In this document: positions 52,994-63,389 of the stretch, piece by piece | Layout: each line of letters begins with the position of its first letter | Numbering within the stretch: the stretch's first letter is position 1 | NCBI RefSeq assembly: GCF_001942405.1 | Contig: NZ_MKKA01000062.1 | Span: forward strand, 1-64,000 | DNA from: Ornithinimicrobium sp. CNJ-824 | GTDB taxonomy: Bacteria > Actinomycetota > Actinomycetes > Actinomycetales > Dermatophilaceae | DNA: 64,000 nt | Direction of reading: 5' to 3' | The notes under the pieces: generated by a model | Database searches by the model: none | What the model saw: the letters and a program-made list of their open reading frames with translations, nothing else | What the model was told of the DNA's origin: nothing | Position numbers and translations under genes: made by a program

Positions 52994-53888
52994 AGGTCCC
53001 CTCCCCCCGCCAGAACACGACGAACCCGACGACGAACAGACCGACCGCCCACCCGCCGGCCACCGCCCAGGTCTCCCCACGGACGGGATACTCCTGCATC
53101 AGCGTCTCCCGCACGAGGGTGAGGAGCACGGCCACAGGTTGATACTGGAGGAGGGCGGCGACCCAGGGTTCCGGGTCCCCCATCCGGGCCAGGGCGGCGT
53201 CGACGCTGAAGAAGACGCCCGAGACGTAGCGCAGCAGACGGACCAGCAGGGGCACCAGGTTGGCCGTGTCCCGGACCGCGTTGACGATACGCGCCGTCAG
53301 CATCGCCATCCCCAGGCTCACGACGAGCACCACCAGCAGCGCGACCGGGAAGAGCAGCCAGGTCAACGACGGCGGTTCCTTGCTGATCAGGGCGATCAGC
53401 AGCAGGATCATGAAGGCGGGCAGCGACGCGACGAACTGGGACAGCACGGTGGTGATGGGCAGCAGGACCCGCGGGAAGCGCAACGAGCGGATCATGCTGG
53501 ACTTTCGCAGCACAGACTTGCTGCCGCCGGTCAGTGCCGCGGCCACCGGGATGTAGGTGAACAGCCCGATGGTGAGGAAGGCGACGAAGTTCTCGATCCC
53601 ACCGCGGGTGCCGATGAGCACGCCGAAGATGAGGTAGTAGGCCACGCCTAGGAGGATCGGGTTGAGGATCGACCACAGCAGCCCCAGGTAGTTGTCCTGG
53701 TGGGTGGCCACGAAGTCGCCCTTGGCCATCGCCCACATGAGATGGCGATGACGCCAGACGTCACGGACGTAGGCGAGCAGGCCAGGGCGCTGCCCCACCA
53801 GTTCCAGTCCGTACCGTCGGGCGAGCTCCTCCGCCTCCTGGGGGGACAGGGTGGGGGAGAGCGGCCCGCGGGGGCCGCCCTCGCTCAC
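52980..53888 (-). CDS. wzm: Polysaccharide/teichoic acid ABC exporter, permease
   Basis: A 302-residue ABC-2 type permease with six helices. A cytoplasmic N-terminal stretch (residues 1-50) is followed by DFVATHQDNYLGLLWSILNPILLGVAYYLIFGVLI, the family-typical entry. The segment SVLRKSSMIRSLRFPRVLLPI links helices 2 and 3. Works with Wzt to flip a lipid-linked glycan outward. GTG start overlaps wecC by GTGA. Confidence 0.94.
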   Translation of the reverse strand: MSEGGPRGPLSPTLSPQEAEELARRYGLELVGQRPGLLAYVRDVWRHRHLMWAMAKGDFVATHQDNYLGLLWSILNPILLGVAYYLIFGVLIGTRGGIENFVAFLTIGLFTYIPVAAALTGGSKSVLRKSSMIRSLRFPRVLLPITTVLSQFVASLPAFMILLLIALISKEPPSLTWLLFPVALLVVLVVSLGMAMLTARIVNAVRDTANLVPLLVRLLRYVSGVFFSVDAALARMGDPEPWVAALLQYQPVAVLLTLVRETLMQEYPVRGETWAVAGGWAVGLFVVGFVVFWRGEGTYGRS

Positions 53889-55143
53889 AGCCGGGTGACC
53901 TTCTCCCCCTCGGTGGCCTTGCCGCGGGTGTCGAAGAAGGCCTGCGAGGCGGAGGCGAGGGCGTCGACGTCGTACTCGCGGTGGTTCTGCACCAGGATGC
54001 TCAGGTCGGCCTGCCCCACCCCCGCGGCGGCGTCGCTCACCCGGACGGCCTCGGGCACCGAGGTCCAGTCGCCCACGTGCGGGTCGTGGTACTGCACCAC
54101 CGCACCCTTGGCCATCAGCCCACGGGCCAACGGCACCGCCGGCGACTCCCGCTGGTCGGCGATGTTCGGCTTGTACGTCACCCCCAGCAGCAGCACCGTG
54201 GAGCCGTTCAACGGCTTACCCTCGGTGTTCAGCACGTCCTGGGCCCGCGAGACCACGTACGCCGGCATCTGGGAGTTGATCTCCTGGGCCAGCTCCACGA
54301 ACCGGAACGGATACCCCAACCGCGCCCGCACGTTGTGCGACAGGTAGTTCGGGTCGATCGGGATGCAGTGCCCACCCACCCCCGGACCCGGGTAGAACGC
54401 CTGGAACCCGAACGGCTTGCTCTTCGCCGCCTCGATCACGTCCCACAGGTCGATCCCCAGCTCGTGGCAGAACCGGGCCATCTCGTTCACCAGCGCGATG
54501 TTGATGTGCCGGTAGGTGTTCTCCAGCAGCTTGGCCGTCTCCGCCTCCCGCGTCCCCTTGGCCCGCACCACCGAGTCCACGAACGCCCCGTAGAACCCCG
54601 CCGCGGCCTCGGCGCACGCCGGGGTGTGCCCACCCACGACCTTCGGGGTGTTCTTCGCCCCGAACTTCTCGTTGCCCGGGTCGATCCGCTCCGGGGAGAA
54701 CGCCAGGTGGAAGTCCTCCCCCGCGACCAGCCCACCGGCCTCCAGCGCCGGCCGCACCACCTCATCCGTCGTGCCCGGGTAGGTCGTGGACTCCAGCACC
54801 ACCAGCATCCCCGGCCGCAGGTTCCGCGCGACCGCCGCGACCGCCGACTCCACCGCCCGCAGGTCCGGACCACCATCGACCGACAACGGCGTCGGCACGC
54901 AGATCACCGCCGTGGCAGCTCCCCAATGCGCGACTCGTCCGTCGTGGCCTCAAAACCCCCCTCCACCATCTGCCCGATGTCCGCGTCCGAGAGGTCGTCC
55001 ACATGCGAACGACCCGAGTTCAACGCATCCACCACACCCTGGTTGATGTCGAACCCCACGACCTTCTTCCCCGCCCGGGTCGCCTCCTGCGCCAGCGGCA
55101 GACCCACATACCCCAGTCCGATGATGACGGCATCCACTGACAC
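53885..55143 (-). CDS. wecC: UDP-N-acetyl-D-mannosaminuronate dehydrogenase-like (frameshifted)
   Basis: Second UDP-sugar dehydrogenase of the locus. The N-terminal NAD fold VDAVIIGLGYVGLPLAQEATRAGK runs to about 54916. One G is then missing (GAG-CTG-GCC-ACG), and ICVPTPLSVDGGPDL continues in the next frame. The catalytic Cys is in PGVGGHCIPIDPNYLS, and LLGVTYKPNIADQRESP marks the C-terminal domain. This Cys context (GGHCIPVDP) is typical of the WecC/WbpA group acting on UDP-ManNAc or UDP-GlcNAc rather than UDP-glucose. With one base added it is 419 residues. GTG at 55143 with GAGGAG upstream. First gene of the export operon. Confidence 0.9.
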
Positions 55144-55297
55144 GCTGGTCGACTCCTCGTTCGTCGGCGTTGAGCCGTCCCGGCGGCACGGCGCGCCCGT
55201 CATCATAGCGGCCGGAAGGGCGGCGCCGGTGCGGCGGGCCGACAGGCCCGGGGCCACCGGCCGGTCCGTGGGCCGGTCGCCGTGGCATCATCGGCAC

Positions 55298-56398
55298 ATG
55301 TCCGCCGAGCCCTCCGTCCTGCTGGTGTCCAGCAACGGCGCGGGGATGGGCCACCTGACCCGGTTGCTGGCCTACGCACGTCGCATGCCGCCGGGCACGC
55401 GCAGACACGTGCTTTCCCTGTCTCAGGCGGCCCCGGTCGTGACCACCGAGGGTCTGACCTGGGAGTACCTGCCCAGCCAGGGGGCCACCGGGCTCCGGCC
55501 GGCCGCGTGGCGCGCGCTGTTCGCCGAGCGGCTGGGCGAGGTGCTCTCCCGGGTGGACCCGGACGTCCTCGTCTTCGACGGGACCCACCCCTACCGAGGT
55601 CTGGACGAGGCGCTGGCGGCCCACCCGCGGACCCGTGCCGTGTGGTCCCGCCGGGGGATGTGGAAGCCGGGTCGCAACACCGACCAGCTGGCAAAGTCCA
55701 CGTGGTTCGACGAGGTACTCGAGCCCGGTGACCTCGCCGGGGCTGCGGACCGCGGCGCGACGACGGCGGTCGAGAACGCCGTCCGGGTCCGCCCCGTAAC
55801 CCTCCTCGACCCGCAGGACCTGGTGCCTCGCGAAGACGCCCGGGAGGCGCTCGGGCTACCGCCCGACGGACCACTGGCCCTAGTGTCGCTGGGCGCCGGG
55901 AACATCAACGACACGGACGACGAGGTCGGTGCGGCCGCGGCCGCCCTCCGTGCCCGGGGGGTGGGGGTCTGCGTCACCGCCCCGTCGATCGCTGCGCGGG
56001 CCTATGCCGGGGAAGGGGTCCATCTCGTGCGTCACTTCCCGCTGTCCGAGCACTTCGCGGCATTCGACCTGATGATCGCCGCGGCCGGTTACAACTCCTT
56101 CCACGAGGCGCTGCGCCTCGGCGTCCCGACCCTGTTCGTGCCCAACGCGGACACCTCCCTGGATGACCAGGTGACCCGGAGCAGGTATGCCGCCCGCGCG
56201 GGCTGGGCCTTCAGCGTGCCCACGCTGACCCGGGGGCAGGCGTCCGCCGCCGTTGACGAGCTGCTCAGCGACGGAGAGGCGGCGGCCCGGCGAGCCGTGC
56301 GGGCCGACCCGGGCAACGGTGCCCGGGACGCCGCCGACCTGATTCTGCAGCTGGCTGTCCGCTCCCGCCGGGCACCGACGGCGGCGGGGGCTACGTGA
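55298..56398 (+). CDS. Glycosyltransferase, MurG/GT28-like
   Basis: A 366-residue GT-B protein. It begins VLLVSSNGAGMGHLTRLLAYARR, the acceptor-domain Gly-rich loop. The donor side shows LALVSLGAGNINDTDDE and the nucleotide-binding AAGYNSFHEALRLGVPTLFVPN. Similar proteins transfer sugars to lipid-linked or protein acceptors; the sugar cannot be assigned. ATG start. First of three overlapping plus-strand genes, divergent from wecC. Confidence 0.87.
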   Translation: MSAEPSVLLVSSNGAGMGHLTRLLAYARRMPPGTRRHVLSLSQAAPVVTTEGLTWEYLPSQGATGLRPAAWRALFAERLGEVLSRVDPDVLVFDGTHPYRGLDEALAAHPRTRAVWSRRGMWKPGRNTDQLAKSTWFDEVLEPGDLAGAADRGATTAVENAVRVRPVTLLDPQDLVPREDAREALGLPPDGPLALVSLGAGNINDTDDEVGAAAAALRARGVGVCVTAPSIAARAYAGEGVHLVRHFPLSEHFAAFDLMIAAAGYNSFHEALRLGVPTLFVPNADTSLDDQVTRSRYAARAGWAFSVPTLTRGQASAAVDELLSDGEAAARRAVRADPGNGARDAADLILQLAVRSRRAPTAAGAT

Positions 56399-57009
56399 GC
56401 CCGCCGGGAGGCGGACAGGCCGTGCAGCAGCGCCTGGCGCGGTGGGCACGGTCGGCGCCCGGCTACCGGTGGGCCCTGACCGAGGTGCTGCCGCGCGTCC
56501 GCTCCAGCGCGACGCTCTCGGACCTCGCCTGGCGCGTCTTCGCACCCCGGCACACCGCCGGGCACGTCGACGTCCCCCTACACGGTGGAGTCCACCTGAC
56601 CGGCCCGGACGTCTCCCGGGTCCCGGTCGTGGGCGTGGTGGCACTCGGGCTGGACGACGAGACGCTGGCCGCGCTGATGGAGAGGGTCGCCAGGCTCCAG
56701 CGTCAGCTGGCCAGCTTCCGACCGGTGTTCGTCGTGGACCGCCCCGTCTTCGCCGCCGCACGTCCCCACGGATACGTCCTGGACCTCGTGGTGCCGAGGG
56801 TGGAGTGGCTGGGGGAGGAGGGAGACTACCTGCTGCACGTCGCATCTCGGGTGGCTGCCCTGCGGGACCACTACCAGGTCTGGCACGTCATCCTTGCCGA
56901 CGGGCCGGACCTCGACCCGCTGGACGAGGCGCTCCTGACGCACCTGGTCCGACGGCTGCCGGCCGACCTCGACGTCAGGGTTGCGACCGTGGACGGGAGC
57001 GCGGAATGA
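56395..57009 (+). CDS. Hypothetical protein in polysaccharide locus
   Basis: A 204-residue soluble protein, no family recognised. Residues about 70-175 have an alternating strand/helix pattern (VGVVALGLDDETLAALMERVARLQ, FRPVFVVDRPVFAAARPHGYVLD). It overlaps the upstream glycosyltransferase by GTGA and the downstream asparagine-synthetase-like gene by ATGA, so it should act with them. No signal peptide. Confidence 0.75.
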   Translation: MSPPGGGQAVQQRLARWARSAPGYRWALTEVLPRVRSSATLSDLAWRVFAPRHTAGHVDVPLHGGVHLTGPDVSRVPVVGVVALGLDDETLAALMERVARLQRQLASFRPVFVVDRPVFAAARPHGYVLDLVVPRVEWLGEEGDYLLHVASRVAALRDHYQVWHVILADGPDLDPLDEALLTHLVRRLPADLDVRVATVDGSAE

Positions 57010-58555
57010 GCCGCCCCCCGCAGCAGACCACCGGTCCGGTCGCGCCGGCGCTCGATCTGGGGCTCTACGCCGACGAGAGCGACCCGGACCGCGCCCGCTC
57101 CCTCGTCGACGGAGCCTTCGGACACGGGTACCTCGTGCACGGCCCCGGGTCCGTCGAACTCCCCGGGTTCCTGCGCCGATGGTCGCTCTACACGGTCGGA
57201 CCGCTCGACCTGCTCACCGCACCCAGGACAGTCGTCGCGGTGGCGGAGGGTGCGACGGGCGCGGCCGTGGTAATCCTGGGCCACCCCGTCGATGTCGACC
57301 ACGGTGTGACGGATCCGCATCTCATCGCGGGTCACCTACTCCGACGAATGGTCCTGGGCGGCGAGGGTGCTGCGGTGCTAGAGGCCGCCTACCTGGGTGG
57401 CCGCTGGACCATCCTCCTGCTCCACCCAGGACGACCGGGGAGCGTGACCGTGGTGCCGGACACCATGGGCACGCAACCGATCTTCTGGGCGTCGAACAAC
57501 GCCTCCGTGACCATCGCTTCCTCCAGCGCCCTGGTCGCCCTCGCGCGCGGCCTCGCTCCGGACGAACGGCACCCCAGCTGCATGCGGCTGCACGCACGGT
57601 GCGACCCACGGGCGTCTTCTTCCTTCCGGGGACCGTCACCCAGTTCGAGGGCGTCCGGCAGGTATCGCCCAACTGCCTGCTCCGCGCGGACCTGTCTGCG
57701 CCAGGACAGGAGTCGCACGATCGCTTCTGGCCGACCGAACCGAGGGTGGAGAGCCCCGACGTGGAGGGAGTCTCGGCCGAGTTCCGCGACCGTATGCGCG
57801 AGCACATCCGCCTGATCTCCCGGTTCGGACCGGTGGCATGGAGCCTGACCGGGGGCCTCGACAGCCGGGGGACCCTGGCCACCGCCGCCGATTCCCTGCC
57901 TGCGGGAACCGTCGCGTTCACCTACTTCAACCCCCGGGACGGCGTGCGCTTGCCCGAGGCTGCGCAGGACGTTTTCGACGCCAACCAGATCGCCTACCAG
58001 ATGGGAGTTCCGCACCGGGTCCTCCGCTGGCGGCAGGCACCGCGCGATCACGTCTTCGCCCGGATCCACTCCGCCACGCATCCGGTCAGCTACTCATCTC
58101 ACGGCGCCGGCTTCGCGATGTGGGCCGACCTGCCGCACGACATCGTCGAGATGCAGTCGATCGGAGGGGAGATCGGGACGGTGTTCGGACGGCGACGCAG
58201 CCCCACACCGCTGACTCCGGAGAAGATGTCGGCCCTGTGGATGGGTGACGGGTTCGAGGGCCGTGATCCCTACACCGCCTTGTTCGCGGAATACCTCGAG
58301 TACGCTCAGCTGACGGATGAGCGTCTCCACGGCTATGACCACCACGACGTCGTGTACTGGGAACTGCGCCTGGGCAAGTGGGGCTTCACGAAGTACCTGC
58401 TAGGAGACTACTCGCACCGCACCATGCTTCCCTTCAACGACCGCCGCCTGATCGAGACGATGCACCGAATGCCCGAGAAGGACCGCCTGTCCAAGACGCT
58501 CTACCAGTCGATCCTCGCGACAGAACCACGGGCCTGCCTCCCTGAGCCCCGCTGA
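57006..58555 (+). CDS. Asparagine-synthetase-like protein without N-terminal Cys (frameshifted)
   Basis: About 516 residues after correcting one missing base near 57590. The N-terminal 190 residues look like a decayed glutaminase-type beta sandwich (VVPDTMGTQPIFWASNN) but the protein begins MSRPPQQTT, so the Cys2 nucleophile of asparagine synthetase is absent. The C-terminal synthetase domain has the PP-loop SLTGGLDSRGTLATAA and RLGKWGFTKYLLGDY near the end. Such proteins adenylate a carboxyl group; without glutaminase activity another amine may be used. Third gene of an overlapping operon. Confidence 0.8.
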
Positions 58556-58598
58556 GAGAGACCCCTCCCGTGGGCGCCTGTCACGTGAGGAGGGAGCC

Positions 58599-59745
58599 TC
58601 ACTCCTGCGGCTGTCCGCACCACTGCTCGCACGGCACCACGTGCGGGCGCCAGGCCCAGGGTCCGCGGACCGGGAGACGTGGTCGGCAGGGTACAGGTCG
58701 GGTGCCGGGTGGCTGCCGTGCAGGATCCCAGGGGGGCGGCCGTCCATCAGGTCGAGGTCCAACCGGTACGACGCCCGCTCCCAGGCCAGACCCATCGCCT
58801 CGTCCTGGTCCGGGCGCAGACGCTGGGAACCCCCGGGCGACCGGGTGATCTCACCGAGCACCACTCCGTCCGTGGTGTCGAACAGGTCGACGCGCACGAA
58901 CGGCAATCCGACGGCTCTGGACAGGTGCCGTGCGATCTGCGCCATCTCCGCCAGGTTCTGCGGGACCGGGACCGTGCTGTCCGTGGTGGCCCCGACGAGC
59001 ACATCTCCCAGGTCGCTGCCATCGGCACGCAGGTAGCGCCGACGCAGGGAACGGAGGTCTCCGTGCCGACCGACCCGCCGCAGCAGGACCTGCTGGACGT
59101 CCCCGTAGCAGGCGTAGATCTTGATGTCGTCGGGGATGGCCCGCCCGGCTGCGCCAGCAGCTCCTCGGCGAAGAAGGGTCCGCTGATCCGGCCTTCCCGC
59201 GCCCGGGTGACGAAGTGGTCACGGACCTCGACCTCGTCGAGCCTCCGGTGCCCGTCCACGGTTTCCAGACGCCCGCCGACGGTGCGTCGCAGCGGAAGGA
59301 CACCGTGGCTGCCGGCCCCGCCGTCCGACTTCAGCACGAATGCTGCAGGAAGCCCGGCAAGGTCGATCTCCTCGGCCTCGGACCACACCCGGAGCACCGT
59401 GGGGACCGCGATGCCGTGGCTGGCTCCCAGTCGGTAGTTGCGCAGCTTGAACGGCAGGTGACGCAACGGGTGCCGCAGGTCGGGGTCGAGCTGGCGCAGG
59501 TCCACCTGGGTCCGCCGCAGCGTCAACAGCTGCCGATAGTACGACGGCCTGGCGAGCTGCTCCTCCACCTGGGCGGCGGCGGCCGAGGACAGCCTCTCGA
59601 TCTCCTCTTGCTGTCGCGCCACCTTGCGTTCCAGTCGTCCGACCTTGCCCCGAAGCCGGTCGATCCGCTCCTTGCGGCGGGCCAGTTCCTGGTCGCGTCG
59701 GGCGACCGGGGGCACCTTGGCGAGGATGCTGCTGCGCAGGCTCAT
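58599..59745 (-). CDS. TupA-like ATP-grasp protein (two frameshifts)
   Basis: A coiled-coil N-terminus (RRKERIDRLRGKVGRLERKV, residues about 22-60) precedes a TupA-type ATP-grasp ligase: FVLKSDGGAGSHGVLPLRR, then after a break near 59151 (one base short) IPDDIKIYACYGD. The segment RVDLFDTTDGVVLGEITRSPGG has the metal-binding Glu and Pro-Gly end. A second break near 58640 would end the protein with CEQWCGQPQE at 58599. Without that second break the frame runs to 58400 and overlaps the convergent gene. TupA is needed for teichuronopeptide in alkaliphilic Bacillus. ATGA overlap with the upstream glycosyltransferase. Confidence 0.78.
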
Positions 59746-62700
59746 GGCTTCCTGGGGTGAGACGGGCCGACAGCCAGGTCGACGGACTGTGGGGGACGGT
59801 GCTGCCACCACGCGAGGTCGGACCAGCCTGGGCGGATCTCGTGGCGCTCGCGGTCCGGGTGGCGATGTTCGGTAGAGCCTCCTGCGGAGGCGAGACGGCA
59901 CAGCTCCTCGTGCCGCGGGTGCCCGCCCCATCGGCCCCGTCCGGCGGCCCATACTAGCCCGTCCCGCCACACAAGGACGGCCACCACCTCCTCGGGCACC
60001 CCGAGGAGCAGGTCGCCCGGGTTCCACGTCGGCGAGGCGGAGTGCAGGGCCACCGGATGCAGCCACGCACGGAGCGTCTCCTCGCCGGCACCGCGGTGAA
60101 GGACCGTGAGACCGTCGGCCCGCTCCGCGTCGGCTGCGGACCGCAGGGGGATCTGCTCGACCTGGGCACCGTCCGCCTGCGGTCCCCTCCGCCTGACGGT
60201 GTCCACCGGGACACGACCGGGGCGGATCGTCACCGTCTCGGTCGGGGAGCCCTCGGCACCTCCCGCCGACGGCAACGGGAGGGCCTCGTCCGTCGTGGTC
60301 CCCCGGCCACCGTGCCCCAGGGCGTGACCGGTCCCCAGGGAGCGCAGCTTCTGCACGAACGAGGGGTGGCCGTAGCGCCTCCGCACCTCGTCGAGCGTCC
60401 TGGTCACGCGTGCGGCGTAGGCCGCCGGATCGGCCACATAGCGGGCGACCAGGTCCTGGGCCTCGCCCGGGAGCGCGTAGTCGAACGCCTCGCCGAAGGT
60501 GGGGCGGTGCTTGGGGTGCGCGATGGTGAGCACCCCGCTCGCCGCCGCCTCCAGGAGGGTGCGGCCGAAGGACTCGTGGGCCTCCGTGTTGTCCAGGTAG
60601 AGGTAGAAGTCGAGCTCGCGGAGAAAGTCCCGCACGTCGGCGGCCCCGTGCGGCATTACCTGCCAGTTGTCCGGCAACGGCTCGTCGGCGCGGGCGGTGG
60701 CGCGCAGCTCGGCGACCGTCCTCTCGGCCCCGAGCATCCTGACCTCGTAACCATCCCCGAAGGCGTAGCCGCGGAGCAACTCGGCCCAGGTTCCCGGGAA
60801 CTTGATGCGGTCGTCTCTGGAGTGCCGACCGACCACCACGGGGCGACCGTCCGCCCCGGGAGGTACCGGCGGGCGCACGGCCCACTCCTCGACGTCGATC
60901 AGACCAGGGTTGTCCCAGTCGGTGAGCCGCACGTCCGGATCCTGCTCGACCAGGAGGCGGCGGATCGTCGGACTCTGCGGGACCCACGTGGCGGAGCCGT
61001 CGAAGAGTTGCTCCGCGCGCGCACTGACGTCCCGCACCACATACCTCTGGTCGCTGCCGTCTGCCTCGACCGGGCCCTGGTTGGCCATGACCAGGACGTG
61101 TCGCGCCCGGACACGACCGACCGTGGCCGGTGGATACTGCAGGATCGGGGGGTAGCGCACCAGCAGGACCTCGACGTCCACGTCGTCGTCCGGCAGGATC
61201 CAGTCGACCTCGCGGCTGGTGACCAGGCCCACCAGCTCCGGGGACACCGGCACGTCGCGGTTGCCCATGAAGCGCAGCGCCTCCAGGTGCATCACCGCGA
61301 CCCGCAGGCCGGCCTCCCGGGCAGCGCGGACCTCCTCGACCATCGAGCGCTGCGGACCGCCGTGCCGGCGCCAGTCACCGGCCAGGCAGAGGTCGTAGTG
61401 ACGGGAAGGAGCCAGCAGAGGGTGGGTGGGCCTGCTCCACCGGCGCGGCTCGGGAAACCGTCGAGGTTCCTCCGGGTCGAGGAAGGGGGTGGCCTCGCCG
61501 GCGGCGATCTGTTCGTGCCACGGCCCGTAGAGGGACTTGTGCTGGTGGCGGGCCGGATGCCGCCACCCGTTGCCGAACTCGTCCGACGACAGGCTCTCGC
61601 CCCCGCCCCGCAGCAACGTCGTCACGGCCCGGACGTCGCGCAGGACGTGCTCGCCGAAGGCCGCCTGCATCCTGCGGGTGTGCTCGGTGTCGGCCCCCTT
61701 GCGGGTGGGATCGTAGAACCCGATGCGCGAGATCACCGGGCGCAGGCGGTAGAGCACCGTCGCTGCGGAGACGAAACGGGGGCGGTAACCCGGGCGGGTC
61801 AACACCAGCTCGGGCGTGACACGTACCCCCTCGGCCCGGGTCGCCAGCAGACGCGGGTCCGCCAGGAGGGGTGCGGCCAGCAGCTCCAGCGTCTGCGGGT
61901 GCCACCAGTCGTCGGAGTCGACCACCACGGCCCAGTCCCCCCGGGCCCGGCGGAGCGCGGTGTTGCGGGCCCGATAGGTCCCCCCGTTGACGGCCTTGCG
62001 CACGACCTGCACCCGGGGGTCCAGCCGGCACGCCTCGTCGAGAAGGCGCGACCATGCGCCGCCCTCTCCCGGGCCGGACGCGTCGTCGACCACCAGCAGC
62101 TCCAGGTTCTGCCAGGTCTGGGCCAGCACCGAACGCACCGCCGTGAGCAGCGCGGGGCCCGGCCGGTAGGCGCTCATGATGACGGTGACAAGCTCGGGTC
62201 GGCGCACGGCGGGCGTGTCCTCGACCCGGAGCCGGTCGAGGCTGGGACGTCCGTCGGCCGTGGGCGGAAGGTATGCGGCCGTCATCCCCCCGTCGAGGGC
62301 CCGGGTGAAGGCGGCGGCCCAGGCCGCACCGTCCGTCGCCGCACCACCCAGCGCGGGATTGAGCGCGTCCGCCCGGATGGCGTCGGCGACGTCGGTGCGC
62401 ATCCGTCCGTCGTCGGCGAGCTCGAGCGCGCCAGCGGTGTCTCCCCCCAGCACCCGGAGGTGGCCGAGGAGCTCGACGTGCTCGCGAAGGGCCACAGACC
62501 ACCCGTCCGAACGGTTCAGCGACTCCAGCACGGTCCGCGCCCGGGCGACCTCCTCCTCCAGGCCGGTCTGCACCGCGAGCACCCGTGCGTAGTCGGCGAG
62601 CCTGGCCGGGTCGGATCCAGGTGGCAGGAATCCCGGAGGATGTTCCCGGAACCACCCTTCGAGCGCCCCTGGGTCGTGGCCCGGCCACGCGGCCTCCGCC

Positions 62701-62834
62701 AGCACCTCACGCGCGTGTACGGACCGGGTCCGGAGGGCCGTGCTGACCAGGGCGCGCGGCCTGCGCGCCGCGATGCGCGCGTGATCCGCCGCGACCCCCG
62801 AGGTGGTGGTCCGTGGCGCGGCGGGAATGCTCAC
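59742..62834 (-). CDS. Two-domain glycosyltransferase (GT2 plus GT-B)
   Basis: A 1030-residue protein. Residues about 1-200 are a helical N-terminal module. A GT-A/GT2 domain follows from about 206 (LVTVIMSAYRPGPALLTAVRSVLAQTWQNLELLVVDDAS), with the DSDDWW acidic motif. From about 490 a GT-B domain runs (DLCLAGDWRRHGGPQRSM, VVVGRHSRDDRIKFPGTW), with the donor-binding LEAAASGVLTIAHPKHRPTFGEAFDYALPG. The C-terminal 130 residues are Gly/Arg-rich and lie outside the folds. Likely adds two linkages to a surface polymer. GTG start overlaps the upstream gene by GTGA. Confidence 0.88.
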   Translation of the reverse strand: MSIPAAPRTTTSGVAADHARIAARRPRALVSTALRTRSVHAREVLAEAAWPGHDPGALEGWFREHPPGFLPPGSDPARLADYARVLAVQTGLEEEVARARTVLESLNRSDGWSVALREHVELLGHLRVLGGDTAGALELADDGRMRTDVADAIRADALNPALGGAATDGAAWAAAFTRALDGGMTAAYLPPTADGRPSLDRLRVEDTPAVRRPELVTVIMSAYRPGPALLTAVRSVLAQTWQNLELLVVDDASGPGEGGAWSRLLDEACRLDPRVQVVRKAVNGGTYRARNTALRRARGDWAVVVDSDDWWHPQTLELLAAPLLADPRLLATRAEGVRVTPELVLTRPGYRPRFVSAATVLYRLRPVISRIGFYDPTRKGADTEHTRRMQAAFGEHVLRDVRAVTTLLRGGGESLSSDEFGNGWRHPARHQHKSLYGPWHEQIAAGEATPFLDPEEPRRFPEPRRWSRPTHPLLAPSRHYDLCLAGDWRRHGGPQRSMVEEVRAAREAGLRVAVMHLEALRFMGNRDVPVSPELVGLVTSREVDWILPDDDVDVEVLLVRYPPILQYPPATVGRVRARHVLVMANQGPVEADGSDQRYVVRDVSARAEQLFDGSATWVPQSPTIRRLLVEQDPDVRLTDWDNPGLIDVEEWAVRPPVPPGADGRPVVVGRHSRDDRIKFPGTWAELLRGYAFGDGYEVRMLGAERTVAELRATARADEPLPDNWQVMPHGAADVRDFLRELDFYLYLDNTEAHESFGRTLLEAAASGVLTIAHPKHRPTFGEAFDYALPGEAQDLVARYVADPAAYAARVTRTLDEVRRRYGHPSFVQKLRSLGTGHALGHGGRGTTTDEALPLPSAGGAEGSPTETVTIRPGRVPVDTVRRRGPQADGAQVEQIPLRSAADAERADGLTVLHRGAGEETLRAWLHPVALHSASPTWNPGDLLLGVPEEVVAVLVWRDGLVWAAGRGRWGGHPRHEELCRLASAGGSTEHRHPDRERHEIRPGWSDLAWWQHRPPQSVDLAVGPSHPRKP

Positions 62835-63238
62835 CGGCGGTCGGTGTCCGGCGGGGCTCCCGCCGCCGAGAGACGGTCCAGCGCATCGTCCAACGCCCGC
62901 TGCATGCGGTCCAGCCGTCCGGTGTACTGGGCCTGCATCAGGCGGACCGCACCCATGACGTCGTCCTCGGTGACCGAGGAGGCCCGGGCGTAGGTCAGCC
63001 CCACCTGGGCGTTCTCCGCCTCTCGGCCAGCGGTGCGCCGGATCTCGGTCTTGACGAAGGCACGGAGGCTGCGCGTGCGCCGCCAGGTGTCGAGCTGGAC
63101 AACGAGGATCCCCAGGGCGAGGACGCTGCCGGCCGTCGCCGCGATGGTCCAGACCTCCTGGGCGACCCCGACGATGACGAGCGCGGCCAGGACGAGACCG
63201 ACGACGGCACCCGCGGCAGTGACGAGGTGGTGACGCAC
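62831..63238 (-). CDS. Small membrane protein with C-terminal helix
   Basis: A 135-residue protein with two hydrophobic helices (LVTAAGAVVGLVLAALVIVG and IAATAGSVLALGILVVQLDTW) followed by a long amphipathic helix (VMGAVRLMQAQYTGRLDRMQRALDDALDRL). No family recognised. GTG at 63238 is chosen because AAAGG lies 7 bases upstream; an upstream GTG at 63289 has no such site. First gene of the minus-strand operon with the large glycosyltransferase, perhaps a membrane anchor or partner. Confidence 0.75.
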   Translation of the reverse strand: MRHHLVTAAGAVVGLVLAALVIVGVAQEVWTIAATAGSVLALGILVVQLDTWRRTRSLRAFVKTEIRRTAGREAENAQVGLTYARASSVTEDDVMGAVRLMQAQYTGRLDRMQRALDDALDRLSAAGAPPDTDRR

Positions 63239-63389
63239 GACCGGACCTTTCGGACGGGTTTGGGCGGCGTGCCGACTCCGCAGCGGCACCCTGGACGGTG
63301 TTCACTGTAACCCGCAGGGACAGGCGCCTCCCTGCGCCACGCCCGACCGACCAGCCGAGGAGGACGCCATCCAGACCCCCGCAGGCCCG

